Origin: Auanema rhodensis
Taxonomy: Eukaryota; Nematoda; Chromadorea; Rhabditida; Rhabditidae
Assembly (NCBI GenBank): GCA_964057225.1
Contig: OZ059894.1
Span: 13,464,131 to 13,528,130 of the forward strand
Direction: 5' to 3'
DNA: 64,000 nt
Under the pieces are notes generated by a model. It did not search any database. It saw nothing but the letters and a program-made list of their open reading frames with translations, and was not told where the DNA came from. The translations under genes and the position numbers were made by a program. Shown piece after piece: positions 48,456-62,163 of this stretch (positions are counted from its first letter, which is position 1; each line of letters starts with the position of its first letter).

Positions 48456-48799
48456 GAGTAATTTATTTTAATCTGATTTTTTCCATTCACAAATTCATGT
48501 TGAAAGAGTTTGAGAATCTCACGAACAGTATGTTTATATACTGTCCTTGTAAATATTAACTTTCTCCAAAAAGCGTTTTTCATGAGTTAAGATAATAGTT
48601 TCATTTTCTCTTGTCTTCGAGTTCTAGTACTAAAATATTCTAGAGTTAGTGAATTTGACATGACATATCCGTTTTAATGTCCTATTCCGAAAAACAAGTG
48701 TTTTCTTTATAACCAGGTTTGTTTATCAGATATGAACTTGCTATCTCTTTATTTCGATTAGTTGTAATATGTTCTTTCTCAAAATAAACAACTCTTTGA

Positions 48800-51700
48800 A
48801 TAAAAAAACTAAATTTTAGAGAGTGAGAGTTACAGAAGAAAAATTTCATATATGAAAAGTTGTGCGATTAAAATGGTTATCGTTTGTTTTAGAAAAATTC
48901 TGAGCACATGTTGTGTTGCTTGATCTTTCTTTCATTATAGTTATGTCAAATCAAAAATAGAAATATATTAAATAAGGTGATTATTTATTTTTGACGATAG
49001 ACCTATGATACTATATTACCATTACTATATATATTCTTGTAATTACACAATTTTGGATGTCCTGTTCTAAACTTATAAACTTCTACGCATCCCCCTCAAT
49101 CCGTAATTAGCACAGCACATGTTTTACAAAAGTGGTAGTAAAATAAGATTTGAATTGCTTTCATTATAAAATTTACAAGGAGTAATATTTGTTTTAAAAT
49201 TATAAAAGATAAACTTCAAGATTTCCTGATCTGCGGCCGGGTTCTCCTACTAAAAGCTAAAAATGTTAATTATTAATAGTTGTTTTTATCTGAAACATTA
49301 GTTCAATTTTGACTTCAAATTGAAAAAATATTAAAGATCGAAGAGGAATTTCCGTATAAGGCGAGATTAGTTAAGAAGAAAATAGAAAAACAAAACAAAA
49401 CAGAATTTTTCGTTCCAATTATCCTTTTAGTTTGATTTTAGATGAAACTGTTTATACATATGTATGTGTTAACTGTTTCATGCTTTTGTGTTATCTGGGT
49501 TCCTGAGCACGATTTTTCAAAATTGAATATTAGAATTAAACATTCAACTAAATCAGTAGTTAATTTGAGTCATTACTCTATGATTTCAACATGATATATT
49601 ATTAGCTTAGGTTCAGCATTTTCTCAAAAATTATCGCTTTCGGTCGAGCCTTCATGAAGTGAACAAACTTAATCTAAACTAATTGTTGTGATAATTGCCA
49701 TAATTTGATCTTAAATAATGAAGGAAAGGATGAATATGGCAGATTTAAATGAACCAGAGGTGCTTCGATCGTATATAGATATGCTCATGTTATACATACT
49801 ATGTTCAAAAATGAGTAAATAAATAAACATGTCATTATAATCTATTTTTTTTGGCATTTTAACTTTTTTTTTCTAAAGGTATGTTATTAATAATACTTAT
49901 TTGAATATTTAAGATAATGTAAAACTACTGGAATAAAAATATATATTATATGAATACTATACTATATTTGAAATTATAAACCATATGTATAAGTACATGA
50001 TGTTTATTAATTTATAAACGCAACCGCTCTTATTATAATTTAAAATAATAATTAACGTGATTGCCTTAAATAATTTGAAATGCTTCATTAGCATACATAT
50101 TACTAGTATAAAGGAGTGGTCACTTCATTATGTATTGCACCAGCTTCTTTTGAATTTATTTAACTTTATAAAACTAGATGTTTGATGATTTTTATGACAT
50201 CATTATCATAATAGTAGAAAATATATGATATAGACGCAAAATTTGTGAATGCTTATTAGAAACAGGTTTTTGCTCATCATCATATATGTATTTCTGGGAA
50301 GTTAATTTCATTTTTAAGACAAGTTAATAATAATCATCTTTCGAAATGTATTCGTATATGAATACATATACATACATACTTTTTTTATTAATTTTTTTCT
50401 GTTTTTTTAAATATGAGAAATAGTATTATCAATAGTTGTAGTGCTTTTTCAACGATATCAATTACTTCCAAAGACTTAACCAAAAATATTTCGGAATATT
50501 TACTATGTCTAGTACCCTTGTTTATTAAATCATTTTTAAAAATAATGTGTTTACTTACGATCATCATTTAGTCTTATTTTAAGGTAATTTTATGACTTCT
50601 TTTGACATATATTAAGAATATATTTGAGATTAATTGAGAGAAAATGTCATTTTTTTGAAAATATTGTAAAATATATATTTGTTCCTTCGTTTTTACCCCC
50701 AAAATAACAAAAATAATATTATGTCATATACATAAACTACCTTACTAAATACTAACTTCTATCACTACTGCAGAAAAAAACTTCTCTTAATTTTCTTTTC
50801 GTTTTCAGAATTTTTGCCACACTCGTTCTCAAATGACTGACCTGTCCAGCTGTCCGTCACTCGTTTTCCTTTTATTGGATAGAGTGTAACCGATTTCTGT
50901 CAGTATCCGTCTATCTAATTCTTTCGACTAATCCTCATGAAATAAATAATACTTGTGTTGTAAATGTCAGATGTGAAACGAAGAATATTTTGTTTTAAAT
51001 CAGTTCTTTAAGAGTTTTAAATTCAATTTTTGGATGCCTATAAATGTATTTGTTTGATTTGTATTTACATATTATACTATATAGCATACAAAGAAATCTG
51101 GATTGCTTGATGAGCAAAGAACTTGGAGTCAAAAAATAGAATTTAAATGCTCATTGATCATAATTGGTTCATCGTTCATGTTTTCATTCAAAACCGTCAT
51201 TTGCATTTCGACCTATCCTTAGAAGCTGTGAAAGTTAGTAATCCATTGATGATCAACACGTGAATTACCATCTCCCATATTAGAATTCCATAGTTTTGAT
51301 GTCATATTCAGGCAAAAATCTGATCAGATTGAATAACCTGCATGAGCTTAACAAATAGAAAGCAGTAGAGTTGAGCGACAGCAGGTTATGAATAGCCTTT
51401 CCAAGTTGTCAAAACCAAAATAAAAAATTGTCTCTAGGATTCTCAATCGGCGAGTTCAAATACTCATACACATTCTTTTTCATTCTGTCTACTCTCGTTT
51501 TTTTCTCTTTTTCTTGCTCAATCTATCGGGTTGTTCAATACAATCTCTTTCTCTCTCTCCCTCTTTCTCTCTCTCCCTCTCTCGCTCTCTCTCTCTCTCT
51601 TTCTCTCAGTCTTTTATTTAAAAAAAAAGTTATTAATCCTGTATGTCTTATTAGTATAGTGTAGACTTGTTAGATGATTGATCATCGGAAAGCCGCGACG

Positions 51701-53880
51701 TCCGTCTTACTAGCTTCCTGGACATTGGAAAATCTTACTCATTTCATTTTTCTGCAGAAGAATGTTGTCAAGAAAATAAGCCAGAAACCATCATAATCGT
51801 TTGCTAAGCTTGCTTGAGATTACTTTAGGTTGGGTCCATTTCTTTTTTCAAGTTTATTCTTTTAGAATGCTCCCTTTTCTGTTACACCGCTTTCAGTACT
51901 CATCGATTCCAAAATTATTAAATGAGAAATATGTTCTCATGTTTTCTCACCTTTCCACCTTCTCTGTTTGTGTAATTCGGTTGAATTACATCATAGGTCA
52001 GCAACAATATTGCAAAGTATCACCTTGACTACAAACAATTCGATAATTAGCTCATTTTGAGAACATTACCTTGTGTCACTTGTGACTTCATCAAAAGCTT
52101 CAACATACAAATTTTGTGCTGCCGAAGTAATGAATTTTGTCATTGGGCTGACCAGACCTCATAAGTCAAATACAACTCATAAGAATAAAATTGTGTTTGA
52201 TTGGTTTTTTTTATATTTCATCAAGCGATTTGTTATCTGAACAGTTTTATATAAATCATAGTTACAAAGCTATAAGCTTGACTTATCTTAGTTCCCAATC
52301 CTTCTGAAACTATAGACATTGCTGTTGAAAAAGAAATTGCATCCTAGTGTTGTTTTTCGACGACGTTAGACTAGAAGGATTCTATGCCCCATTCCATGAG
52401 TCACATTACTTCAAACTCCTCAATCTAACTTGAACGACGAATTCGCCAACTATTCCCTATATCCATGTTATTGTTCTTACTCTTCTTCTATTTCTTCAAT
52501 TGATTAAGAATTATGATTAATTGATTATTTCTCCAGTTTCTTTTGAACTAAACACCGATTAACTTGAACTTATTTTTCAAAATATTATTGTCAGATGATA
52601 TTCTTGGACTGTTATCTGTATTAACTACTTCCTTGAACGAACAGAAGACAATCATCTGAAATTTCAAATGACTTTGTCTATTTTTCTTTTTTATTTATTC
52701 GTTTTCAGAGATATATGATCCCTCATCTTCTTGACACAAACTCACATAATAAAAGATTTATTTTCAATAAAACTTTCCAAAATATTTAGACTGAATTTGA
52801 AGGAGATAACTAGCAGCATCATTCTTTAACACTTTTTTGTTATATTTTTAACAAATTTTGTTTTTCGTTTTTATATTTATAAGCAATTGCGTTTCTTATT
52901 AAAAAGTTTAAAATATGTAAAGAGATACCGTACATATACATACATAGGTGTGTCTGGACTCAAGTAGTCATAGACTGAAGTTGATTCAAAAGCCAAAAGT
53001 TGACAAAGTCAAAAATCTTTTGAATCAAAGTAAGTTAGTAGCAAGCAAATTTTGAACATAATTTCAGAACCCTTTTTTTGGTGAAAGGAAGTGAGTGGGG
53101 ACATTTTTTTTAACTTTCAGCATACGAGGGAAGTAATTTTCAATATATATCTTTTGGTTGAACAGATTTTTAATTCGTTTTCTCTTATTTACATAAAACC
53201 ACCCATCTCTATTTCGTCTTTAAAAGGCAAATTGTTTTAAAAGCAAAATCATATATGTTCCAAAAGTGATGACAACAAGGAAATGCCACCGTCCTTTTTG
53301 CGAACTTAATTTATTCCGGAAAACTGAATATGTCGTTTCACACATATTGCTGATCTTCTAACTTAAAGGTTTTCAGCAATAATTATGATGGTTGGTTGGA
53401 TACTTATGATGCCTATTATCAAGAACACTAGATTCTACCAATCCTTATCTTATACAGTATTCTTATACATAAAGATATGTAATTTAAGAAAAAAAAATTA
53501 TATTGCTTTCAAGCTTTAATTCCTTTCGTTCAAAATTATTTCATTAATTTTTGATTTTTTCCCTTTTTAAAAACAAAAAAAAATAAAAAAGGGGTTCAAG
53601 AGAAATAAATAAATATCAATTCCAAATTTTTATCAACTACAAGTCTTTCATTCCCTACTCTCAACAGTTCTATTTAAAATACTAATATAATGGACAACTT
53701 AAATAGGTAAAGAATACGAAAGGTCATATAAAAAATTCAAAATACTTAATCGTTTACTATCTATATTTCTTTATTTCTCGTCGTTTTTCTTTTCAATTTG
53801 TCGTCTCATATTCACTATTCTCTATTTCCTCCCTTCTTGTTTCTATCTTCTGAACTCCCGGTTTTTCTCATTATCTCTTC
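48800..53880. other. AT-rich intergenic DNA, pyrimidine-rich on + strand
   Basis: No gene is called. It holds a (CT)n block at 51545-51606 and a weak candidate 5' exon after TTTTCAG at 50807-50808, with ATG at 50833 and an 18-codon frame (MTDLSSCPSLVFLLLDRV). Confidence 0.45.
51545..51606. repeat. (CT)n microsatellite, imperfect
   Basis: CT-rich tract with TTT and CCC interruptions. Confidence 0.9.
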
Positions 53881-53927
53881 TGCATATAAACTGAGTTGAA
53901 TATTATGTTTTGGAGTTTGTTTTCAAG

Positions 53928-53980
53928 GACCTTCTCTATTCAGTATAGCCTTCATGTCAGTTGACGGGCTTGACAAGGAG
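53928..53980 (+). CDS. Candidate first exon of a long-intron plus-strand gene
   Basis: A TATA-like TATAAA (about 53885-53890) precedes a TTTTCAAG acceptor and an ATG at 53954 that encodes MSVDGLDKE up to a strong GTATGTGC donor in phase 0. It joins in frame to candidate exons at 54890 and 55093. Confidence 0.45.
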
Positions 53981-54889
53981 GTATGTGCCTGAGTGAGACT
54001 GAAATCCGCTTGAAATATTATTTTTCAACTATTTCAGTTTAGCTATCTCATTATTTTTTCTTTTGCATAGGTTTTTTATAAAACTTTATCATGTTTTTTT
54101 TCTCATTATAAGTAGTAGATGCCGTATAGAGAGTATGGCGGAGTATAAGATGTGGGGTGAGGGGGAGGGGGAGGTTAAGAAAAAGAAAAAATAGAACGGC
54201 AACACACAAAAAGAAAAATATAAGTCGAACGTATAAATATACTTCAAACGTTTACTATCTATATCTGGATTTACAGTATATTTATAAAATCACAAACTTC
54301 ATACAGTTTCTTTCAAAACTTCATGATCTAATTTTTTATTTGTTCACGCGGCCTTCATCTTACCAACTTAATGATCTTTCGATTTGACTTAACATCGTCA
54401 AAGGAAAGTTTGGAACACACCATGCTGTGTCATATCGTGATTGATAGCTGGGATCAGAGTAAGAAAACGAAAAAAAAAGGAGAAAAAGGGCTCAATGTAC
54501 TTGCTTGGGTAAAAAGATGAACAACTGATTGGCAATTGTGAACAATTATCTTTAAAAATTGTTTTTGTCTAAAATTGTTTAGGTACTTTTACCGTCTAAT
54601 GCATATACATAATGACATGAGTTTGTATATTTTGAATAGTTTTTACATTAATTTCAAACATAAACATTAACATGTTTATCAAAATATCTAACCTTCATAT
54701 TCCAATCAAGTTTTGTTCGAAGAAGTCTTCTTTTAATTGCTTTGCTATACATGTTTCAAGTTCTTGTCATTTTTTTCATGTTTGTATTTTGGAACTAAAT
54801 TGTATATTTTCTGTTTTGTTTTAACTATATCTCTTCTTTTGCTTTATATCTACTTGCAATTCACTAGCTTTTCATATCTATCCGCAAAG

Positions 54890-54942
54890 TATTCTGATGG
54901 ACATCTGTCGTCGTCAGATCTGCATCTGACATACTTACCGAG
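54890..54942 (+). CDS. Candidate second exon of the same gene
   Basis: After CCGCAAAG, the frame YSDGHLSSSDLHLTYLP runs to a GTGCATAT donor in phase 2. Entry phase 0 fits exon 1. Composition is balanced while the flanks are T-rich. Confidence 0.4.
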
Positions 54943-55092
54943 GTGCATATTTCTAGTCATCCAACTTAAGCTGAAGTCTTCTTTTCTGTCCGTTCCTCTT
55001 CATCTATCTATCTATCTTCCACTATTCGTTCACCCCCATTTCCTTTCTTTATCTCATTCTGCCACTTCTTTACTTCCCCTCTATCTATCAAG

Positions 55093-55130
55093 TCCAATTA
55101 ACCAAAACGTCTGGTCGAAAAAGGCTGCCG
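55093..55130 (+). CDS. Candidate third exon of the same gene
   Basis: Entered in phase 2 after CTATCAAG and left in phase 1 at GTAAATAC. With the split codon it reads SPINQNVWSKKAA. The join to the exon at 54890-54942 gives a continuous frame. The next exon was not found with matching phase. Confidence 0.4.
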
Positions 55131-58100
55131 GTAAATACATTTTTCTTCGTCTTCTTGACCGTTTAGTTTAAATCTCAAATTCTTCAATTTTTTATTCAGT
55201 TTACTTATTTTTATTTATTTTTTTCAATAATTGTTTAATGTTAAAATGAACTTACTAATCCTCGTTTAAATCTTAGAAAAGTCAGTCCTACCTAAGCCCA
55301 GAAGTATTATTGTAATGGCTTACACATAAGCATTTATCAAACAGAATAAAGAAAAAGGAAATTTATATACTTAATAACCTCTTCTGTGGTCTGATTACTT
55401 CCACAAAACGTTTAAAAACAATACTATGTGGTGTATGATGTTTCTTATAGTTTCCGCAAAAACGTAATGCTCTCTGAAATTCAGATTTTATTGAAATTTT
55501 CTTTTGAGTAATCTTTCTCGTATATGTATGTTCTTTCAGCATTTAATTTTTTTTCAAATTTAATGTTTTTACTGAATATTTAAACGAAATGTTATTTTTT
55601 AATCTTATCTTCAAGTTTCATCTACTCAGTAGCTCAAGACTACTTTGGGGGTACAAGCTTTTCTCAACTTCCGGAGTCTTGAGCTATAATTGCTCTTTCT
55701 TCTTCTCTTCTTTCTCGCTATTTCATATTTGGTAATCGAACGAATAGTCATTGAATAAGAAATAAATAGCCATTTGCTCATAAAGTAAAAAAATAGAAAA
55801 ATTCTTATTTCAAGTAAGTTTTTATTCAAATTATATGTGCACATATGTATAGTAAACTAAGATGAATTTACACAACCAACAACAAGGAAATGTGAAATTA
55901 AATTTGATGGAATTTGAACCTTTTGTACTTTTTAAAAGATAAGATTATCTATATAATTCTAAACTTCTTCTTTAATTTCATAAATACTTCATATTCTTCA
56001 GAAACTAAACAATCGTTTAAACTTTTTATATTATTTGCTAGTTCTAAAGTTATTGCTTTTGAATTTGAATTCAATAAGGCAGTTTTCAAGTGGAAATAAT
56101 CTACTCTTAGTAAAATTTTTATTTTACTTCGTTTCTACAACTTCAGAAGAACATATTTTTAGTTCTTTATATCAGTGTAATACAATGTATTCCATTTCTA
56201 TATATGTTTCAATAACTAAAAACTTTGAAATCAGATAAAAATTATTATTTACAATCTTAATTATAATGATATTATGTGAAACAAATGAAGAGTTATACAT
56301 ACATGTGACATATATAACTATAACTACTATATATATATATGATTGAAAAGAAGAAAATCAAGATTAATCTTTCTTTTTTTCATTCAAAATTCAAAATTTA
56401 AAATTTATCTTTAACATCTGTGTCTGATTTACATAATCTCTGATTCGTTGTTCATGATGTAGATTAAGTGACTTTTGGGTTAAATTACAATGAAAATCTT
56501 TTTTTTTTGGTTTTTCTAAATCATCCTTTATCATTCTAGAGTTAAAATCATTTATATTTGGTTTATTGTAAAATTTAAAAAATTCAACTAAAAATGTTGA
56601 AGATTGTCTTTGAATTGACAAATAGAAGAAGAATTGTTTGACTTTGTTCAATATACATAAATATAAAGTATAGTGTCTTTCTAATTTTAAAATGGATCAT
56701 ATTGCATATATTGAAATTGAACTCAAAATGTAGAAAACCTTTTTACTAAGACAATTCTGATTCTATGGAGTATTGCACTGTTCTTCTTCTTCATCATCAT
56801 CATATTTTTTTTTCCAGATATGTATTTACTATTCATCTTTTAAAGATTGTCTTCATTATGGATTAAGATTCTCAATCATACTTGCCAACGTATCATTGCT
56901 TAGTTGCAAGTCGTCCAAATCTTTGTCATTCATATTGTCCTTTGTCTTTCATATCATTCTTAACAAACAAGTATTGAGAGTTCAAAAAATACCTTTTTTT
57001 GAATAAAACATAAGAAATTATAAATAAAGAAAGATGATAATATAGTTAACATCTTAACATCTAAACATATTTCAATTTGTATTCATGAATGCTATGTACA
57101 TATAAGTTTACAAGGATGATTTTCTCTTTTTTTTTTCGCTAATTAGTTTGTACTTGTTGGAGGGATGTAATTTGCTGGAGAATTTGTTCCTCTACTGCTC
57201 CCTATATTCCGTTGTCATTGTCTATTCTTCAAAAGTTACGTCAGTCTGTTGAATTTTATACATTCATCTTCGTCAAAGAGTTCAGATTCCTTGTCTTTTC
57301 CTCATCTTCATTCTCTGTTCTTTGTTTTTTCTCAAGGACTTCTTCTATTTCTTCATGATCCTATGTCTTTCTCATTTTTTTTAAACATTTGCCCATATCC
57401 AATTATATAGCAATTTTGATTTTAAAATTGGTCTTGAAATCGGTGCGGCACATTAAGAAACGTCATAGTATATCTTCAAATATATCTCAGAGGACTCACT
57501 AACAATACCAGATTATTAACAATGTAATTCATTCAAAGGTTCATATAGTTCATATAATATATATTATTATTTCTTTAATTTCCTTGTTTAATTCATGAAA
57601 AACCTGTCTTCATAATAGATAACTAAGATTGTATTATCTGGAAATAGTTAGTACTTCCTTATTTAAGTACAATATTTTTTGAAGTTTCATTGTAAAACAC
57701 ATTTTTTTCTTCACTTTATTGTTTGATAAAATGATTTTTCATGATATAATTTAGAATCTGAAAATCATAAAATTTCGAAGTAAAGATTAAATTTCTATTA
57801 ATTATTTTACAATTTTCTTTATTATTATTTACACTTCTACATTCTATTATTGTTTTTTTTGTATTAAACTTTATAATAATGATATGATATGTCTGTATGT
57901 TTTATACATAATATAACATATATGATATCTTATATTATACAAAAAGATGATCAACTAATGATCAACTAACTTCTGTTTAATACAATGTCATGTATTCCAT
58001 TCATCCATCATACTTCTTCACCTATTGCGTCATGCTTCACAGCTTTATTGACATATGTATATCTTTCATAATAGATACGTTCAAGTACAATTGTCTTTTT

Positions 58101-59393
58101 CAGTTTTTTTTTAAATTTATGCCATTTATATGCGATTCTATACTAACGGGATGCAGCTTGCGACAACGAAATCAGCGCTCATACACATAATATATACACA
58201 CACACACAGACATGTACGTCTATATATGAACACTGAGATACTATTCTTTCTCATTTGTTTATGCTTTTAAAAAAAAAAGGATAAGAATAAAAAAAGAAGA
58301 GATATATCTATATATATGCTTTGAAATGAGTCTATGACTTAAAGATGAAAGTGAAAAGAGTGTATTTGAGCGAGATGGACATAGATAGAAAGAGAGGAAG
58401 TAGGAGGGTGGTAGATTGTATACGAAAATTTTTTTATTCTCTATTTTGAGAGCAAATTGAGATGTTCCAGTTAATTGTTAAAAAGACCAAAGTGAGAAGA
58501 AGCTTTATTTGTGTTATACGAGTGTATGCTCTTTTAGATCATTAACCAAGCTTTGCAAAAGCTATACATTTGTAGCAAACCGACATAAAGCAAGATCGTA
58601 GACCATTGACAGGAAATTCGATTTGGTGATCGAAATTAACTGCTGATCCGCCTGAAAATGACATTGACAAGGATGATTCAATCATTTTCTTTTAGTTTTT
58701 GTTCCTATTTTACAAGCTAAGCTCATTCATATTATTACAACAAATAATATAGTGATATAGTAATGAAGAGAAAAGTAATAGTTATGATTAAAATAGAAAA
58801 AAATCCCTTGAAAATAGAATATTGTTGATATATCTAACTTCCCTTCAAGTTAAACTGCCCAAGTCAAAATGAATGGCGCAAATAAAAATTAGAATACTTC
58901 TTCACTTAAAAATATAATTTACGTGAAAAAATGTTATTTTATAATATGTAATAGACGTTGAGTGGTTGTTAATTTATAATATTTTTTGAATTAAATTATA
59001 CATTATACTATATACATATAGTATATTATGAATTCAACTATTAATTGTGTGGACTATGCTTAGCTTGAAATTGGTCAGCAAAAACTGAGGAGATGAATGT
59101 ACATCTTCAGTCAAACAAAATGTTTCCTCCAACCATATAATTAATTTTATTTATACATACACTTTGATATATAAATATATATTTATATGAACATATTTTA
59201 TTATAAAAATGAATGTGTTATATTTAATTTTGAACAAAAAAATGAAGCCTAGATGAATAACTTGTCATTAGCACGCAATTTTTTTCAAAATTTGAACCTA
59301 GATTTCATTTTTATTTCATTTTTTGGTGATGTGATTGTATTTCATACACTACATCTTTGCGATTTACGTAGCTTTTCTCAAGAATATTAGAAT

Positions 59394-59439
<46 letters not shown>

Positions 59440-60050
59440 ACTCTTTCTCTTTCTCTCTGTACCCCTCTCCTTTTTATCTACCTCTTATTCTCCCTTTTTT
59501 TTTACCTTTTTACTTTTAACTCGTTATGTCTCTGTTGCATGTTACTCCATTTTTCTTCCTTCGTTCACTCACTTCCTCTTCAATCCACTCTTTTATCATG
59601 AAAACTAAAAGTTTTTATATTTCAATTGAAAAGATGATCTACGACCACCATCACATGTTCTTATGCAGCTGTCTTTTGATTCACATGGGGTTGACGTCTA
59701 GCTTGGTGTCCAGAATTATTTCAACCTAGCGTGGGTCGTGTTGTTGTCCTCCTCACGTTTAAATATTTTAGTTGACTCTTTTTTAAAGCAACACGTAGTG
59801 CTGTTTCCGGTTGTTCCAATCAAATAATTCAATGTTCTTGTGGTATGAAGGCGTCAGAATCGTTTCTGGTCATACGTATAAACTTCATAAATTGCAGTTT
59901 GCACTTCGCTGTTAAGTTTTATTCAAACGTGAACTTATTCCTTATTAACCCAAAACGTTTTTATCCTTGAATTAGAAAGCTTTAAATGTTGAAAACGGAC
60001 TCATAACTTTCAACCCTTTTCATCTATATTCATTGAACACCTAATCTTCA
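55131..60050. other. AT-rich DNA, probable intron
   Basis: Pyrimidine-rich on the + strand with (TC)n at 59398-59433. No exon with good signals and phase was found. Confidence 0.4.
59398..59433. repeat. (TC)n microsatellite
   Basis: About 18 TC units. Confidence 0.95.
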
Positions 60051-60054
60051 ATCC

Positions 60055-60056
<2 letters not shown>

Positions 60057-60102
<46 letters not shown>
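60057..60102. repeat. (TC)n microsatellite
   Basis: About 22 TC units without interruption, the longest in the window. Confidence 0.95.
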
Positions 60103-60103
<1 letters not shown>

Positions 60104-60615
60104 AGCTCTATTCCACTTTCAGTTGAATTTCTTGTAGCTTATACTCAATTAAGGAAGTTTCACAGATTTTCAAATCGAATTCAACATACTTCTTTGCTAT
60201 AATACAGAAAAAATAGGAAGAAAAGTTGAGAGCACTTCATTTTTACCAAATATCTTGCGAGACACACAAAAATAGCATTTCAATCCTTCTTTTTCAACTC
60301 GTTCCCTTTCTGACCTTCCCTTCATGTTCAAGAGTACTAAAATTTTGATTCATTTTTTCCTCCAAAAACGGAAAAAGCTTTTTCTTTTTTTCATATTCTG
60401 ACACATATGTATATACACAAGTTATAACTTCAAAACGTAGCTTAATTGATCAAAAATTGCGAACAAGAAGCTTGTTGTTTATATTATTCCTCATGTATTT
60501 AGTCTAATCATGCATCTAATGAATGATCTTGTTTAGTATAATGATTCAAATAAGGTTCAAATTGCTCAAATATTTTTCTATTCACTCGTTATACTTGTCT
60601 TTGAATATAATTTGT

Positions 60616-60663
60616 ATGTCGCCGATTGAGGTGCAATTACCAATCAAAATTTCAGATCGCCGA
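60616..60663 (+). CDS. Candidate alternative first exon
   Basis: ATG at 60616 encodes MSPIEVQLPIKISDRR up to a GTAAGC donor in phase 0. The block has balanced composition in T-rich surroundings. It could be an alternative start for the gene beginning at 53.9 kb or the start of another gene beyond the window. Confidence 0.35.
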
Positions 60664-62105
60664 GTAAGCACGATGATCAAACATCGCCCTGATGAAAAGA
60701 TTGCTTAAAGTTTGAACGATGAGAAGCACGATGGTAACGATGGCGTTGATATTTTGAGTTACTTCTTTTCATAGTATTCTTCGAGTTCTTTTTCTTGTAA
60801 TCATCTCATCAGTGGACTTCACTTTCATCACTAGACTTCGCTCCCATCAGTAGGATGTGCTCAAAAGCTTCGAAAAATCTTCATTGAATTCCGAAATGGA
60901 GAAAAATAGAATAGGGTGACGATCATAATGAAGTTTTGAAAAGCCAATAGAGAAAGCAGATACAAGGGGAAACGAAGAGAATGTTGAAGATGAGAAGTTT
61001 ACAAATCACGGCATGAACTTCAAAGATCTTTGTGTGTGTATTGGGTGTAGAAGGACGTAGATTTATTTGAAAAAACCTTATCTATTTGTATATAAATAAA
61101 TCCTTTTAAGCTGAACATCAAGAGTTGTTTAGGCTACAAGATAAGCCTAATAACTGTGTCCAATCGTTTCATTTATATAGTTTTTCAAGAAAATCTATTT
61201 GGCTCAAGCGTTTTTCTGTTCATCTCCATTCTCAAGGGCGTTTCTTTCCATTTTTTGCTCAATTTCTCTCTTACTCTCAACAAGTCTCTTTACGTCTTTT
61301 CCTTCAAATTAAGCTATGAATTGTTAGAATGTAATCTTTCATGCATGTTTGATAGTTTGACACAATCGGTGAGAAGCATACCAATATGCTGAACTTACTG
61401 GTAAACCAGCGGGCAAGTTATCTCAACGTGCATAAGCATGTGTACGCAGTTGAGAATAAATTTTTTCGAGGGGAAAACAGAAAGTAGAATGAGTTTTGAT
61501 GAAGAACGGGTACATTGGAATAGAAATAAAGTATAGAAAAAGCTGTAAGTAAGAGAAGGAAGTAGAAAAAAAAGAAACAAATTGAAGAAAAAAGGTTTCA
61601 AATCTGTTCGAAAACGCAATATTTATCTTTTTAATTTTGTAAAAGATGTCTGAAAGATATGTATAAAGATAGATATTGAAAAACGTTTTAATTATAAAAA
61701 CTAATAATCTATTTTAAGATTCTTACCAAATTTTTACGACATGTTGATGATATTGAAGATGAAGTTATCATACTAACTAGTTTTATGCTACTATCTAGTA
61801 TAAAGTATATGGTATACTAATAAATAAAATAATTATTTTAATTTATTTCCTGAAAAAGGTAGAAAAGTCACGTTATTTATCCATTGTATGATTTATTTCT
61901 TACAATGTTCTAACGTACAAATATAATTGTGTAATGCTTCTCAATACCTTGTTTATTTATTTCTGTTAGCTCCACTCATTTACTTCTCAGAAAAAAGAGG
62001 AAATTAAAAATTTTCCAATATTTTTCTTTCTAATAGCCTGAAAAAGGCATTTTCATTTATCTTTTTTCTCATATCAAATATAATACATGACTATGTTTCT
62101 GTCAG

Positions 62106-62163
62106 AAGTACAGAGTTGAAGACAAACTTTAGGATTCCAGCCTTAATTCAAAGCTGGTTCCAG
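62106..62163 (+). CDS. Candidate 58-nt internal exon
   Basis: Both splice sites are strong (TTTCTGTCAG before, CAG|GTAATA after). Entered in phase 2, the frame reads STELKTNFRIPALIQSWFQ and ends in phase 0; the phase 0 entry frame has a stop. No partner exon is certain. It probably belongs to a plus-strand gene continuing past 64 kb. Confidence 0.4.
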
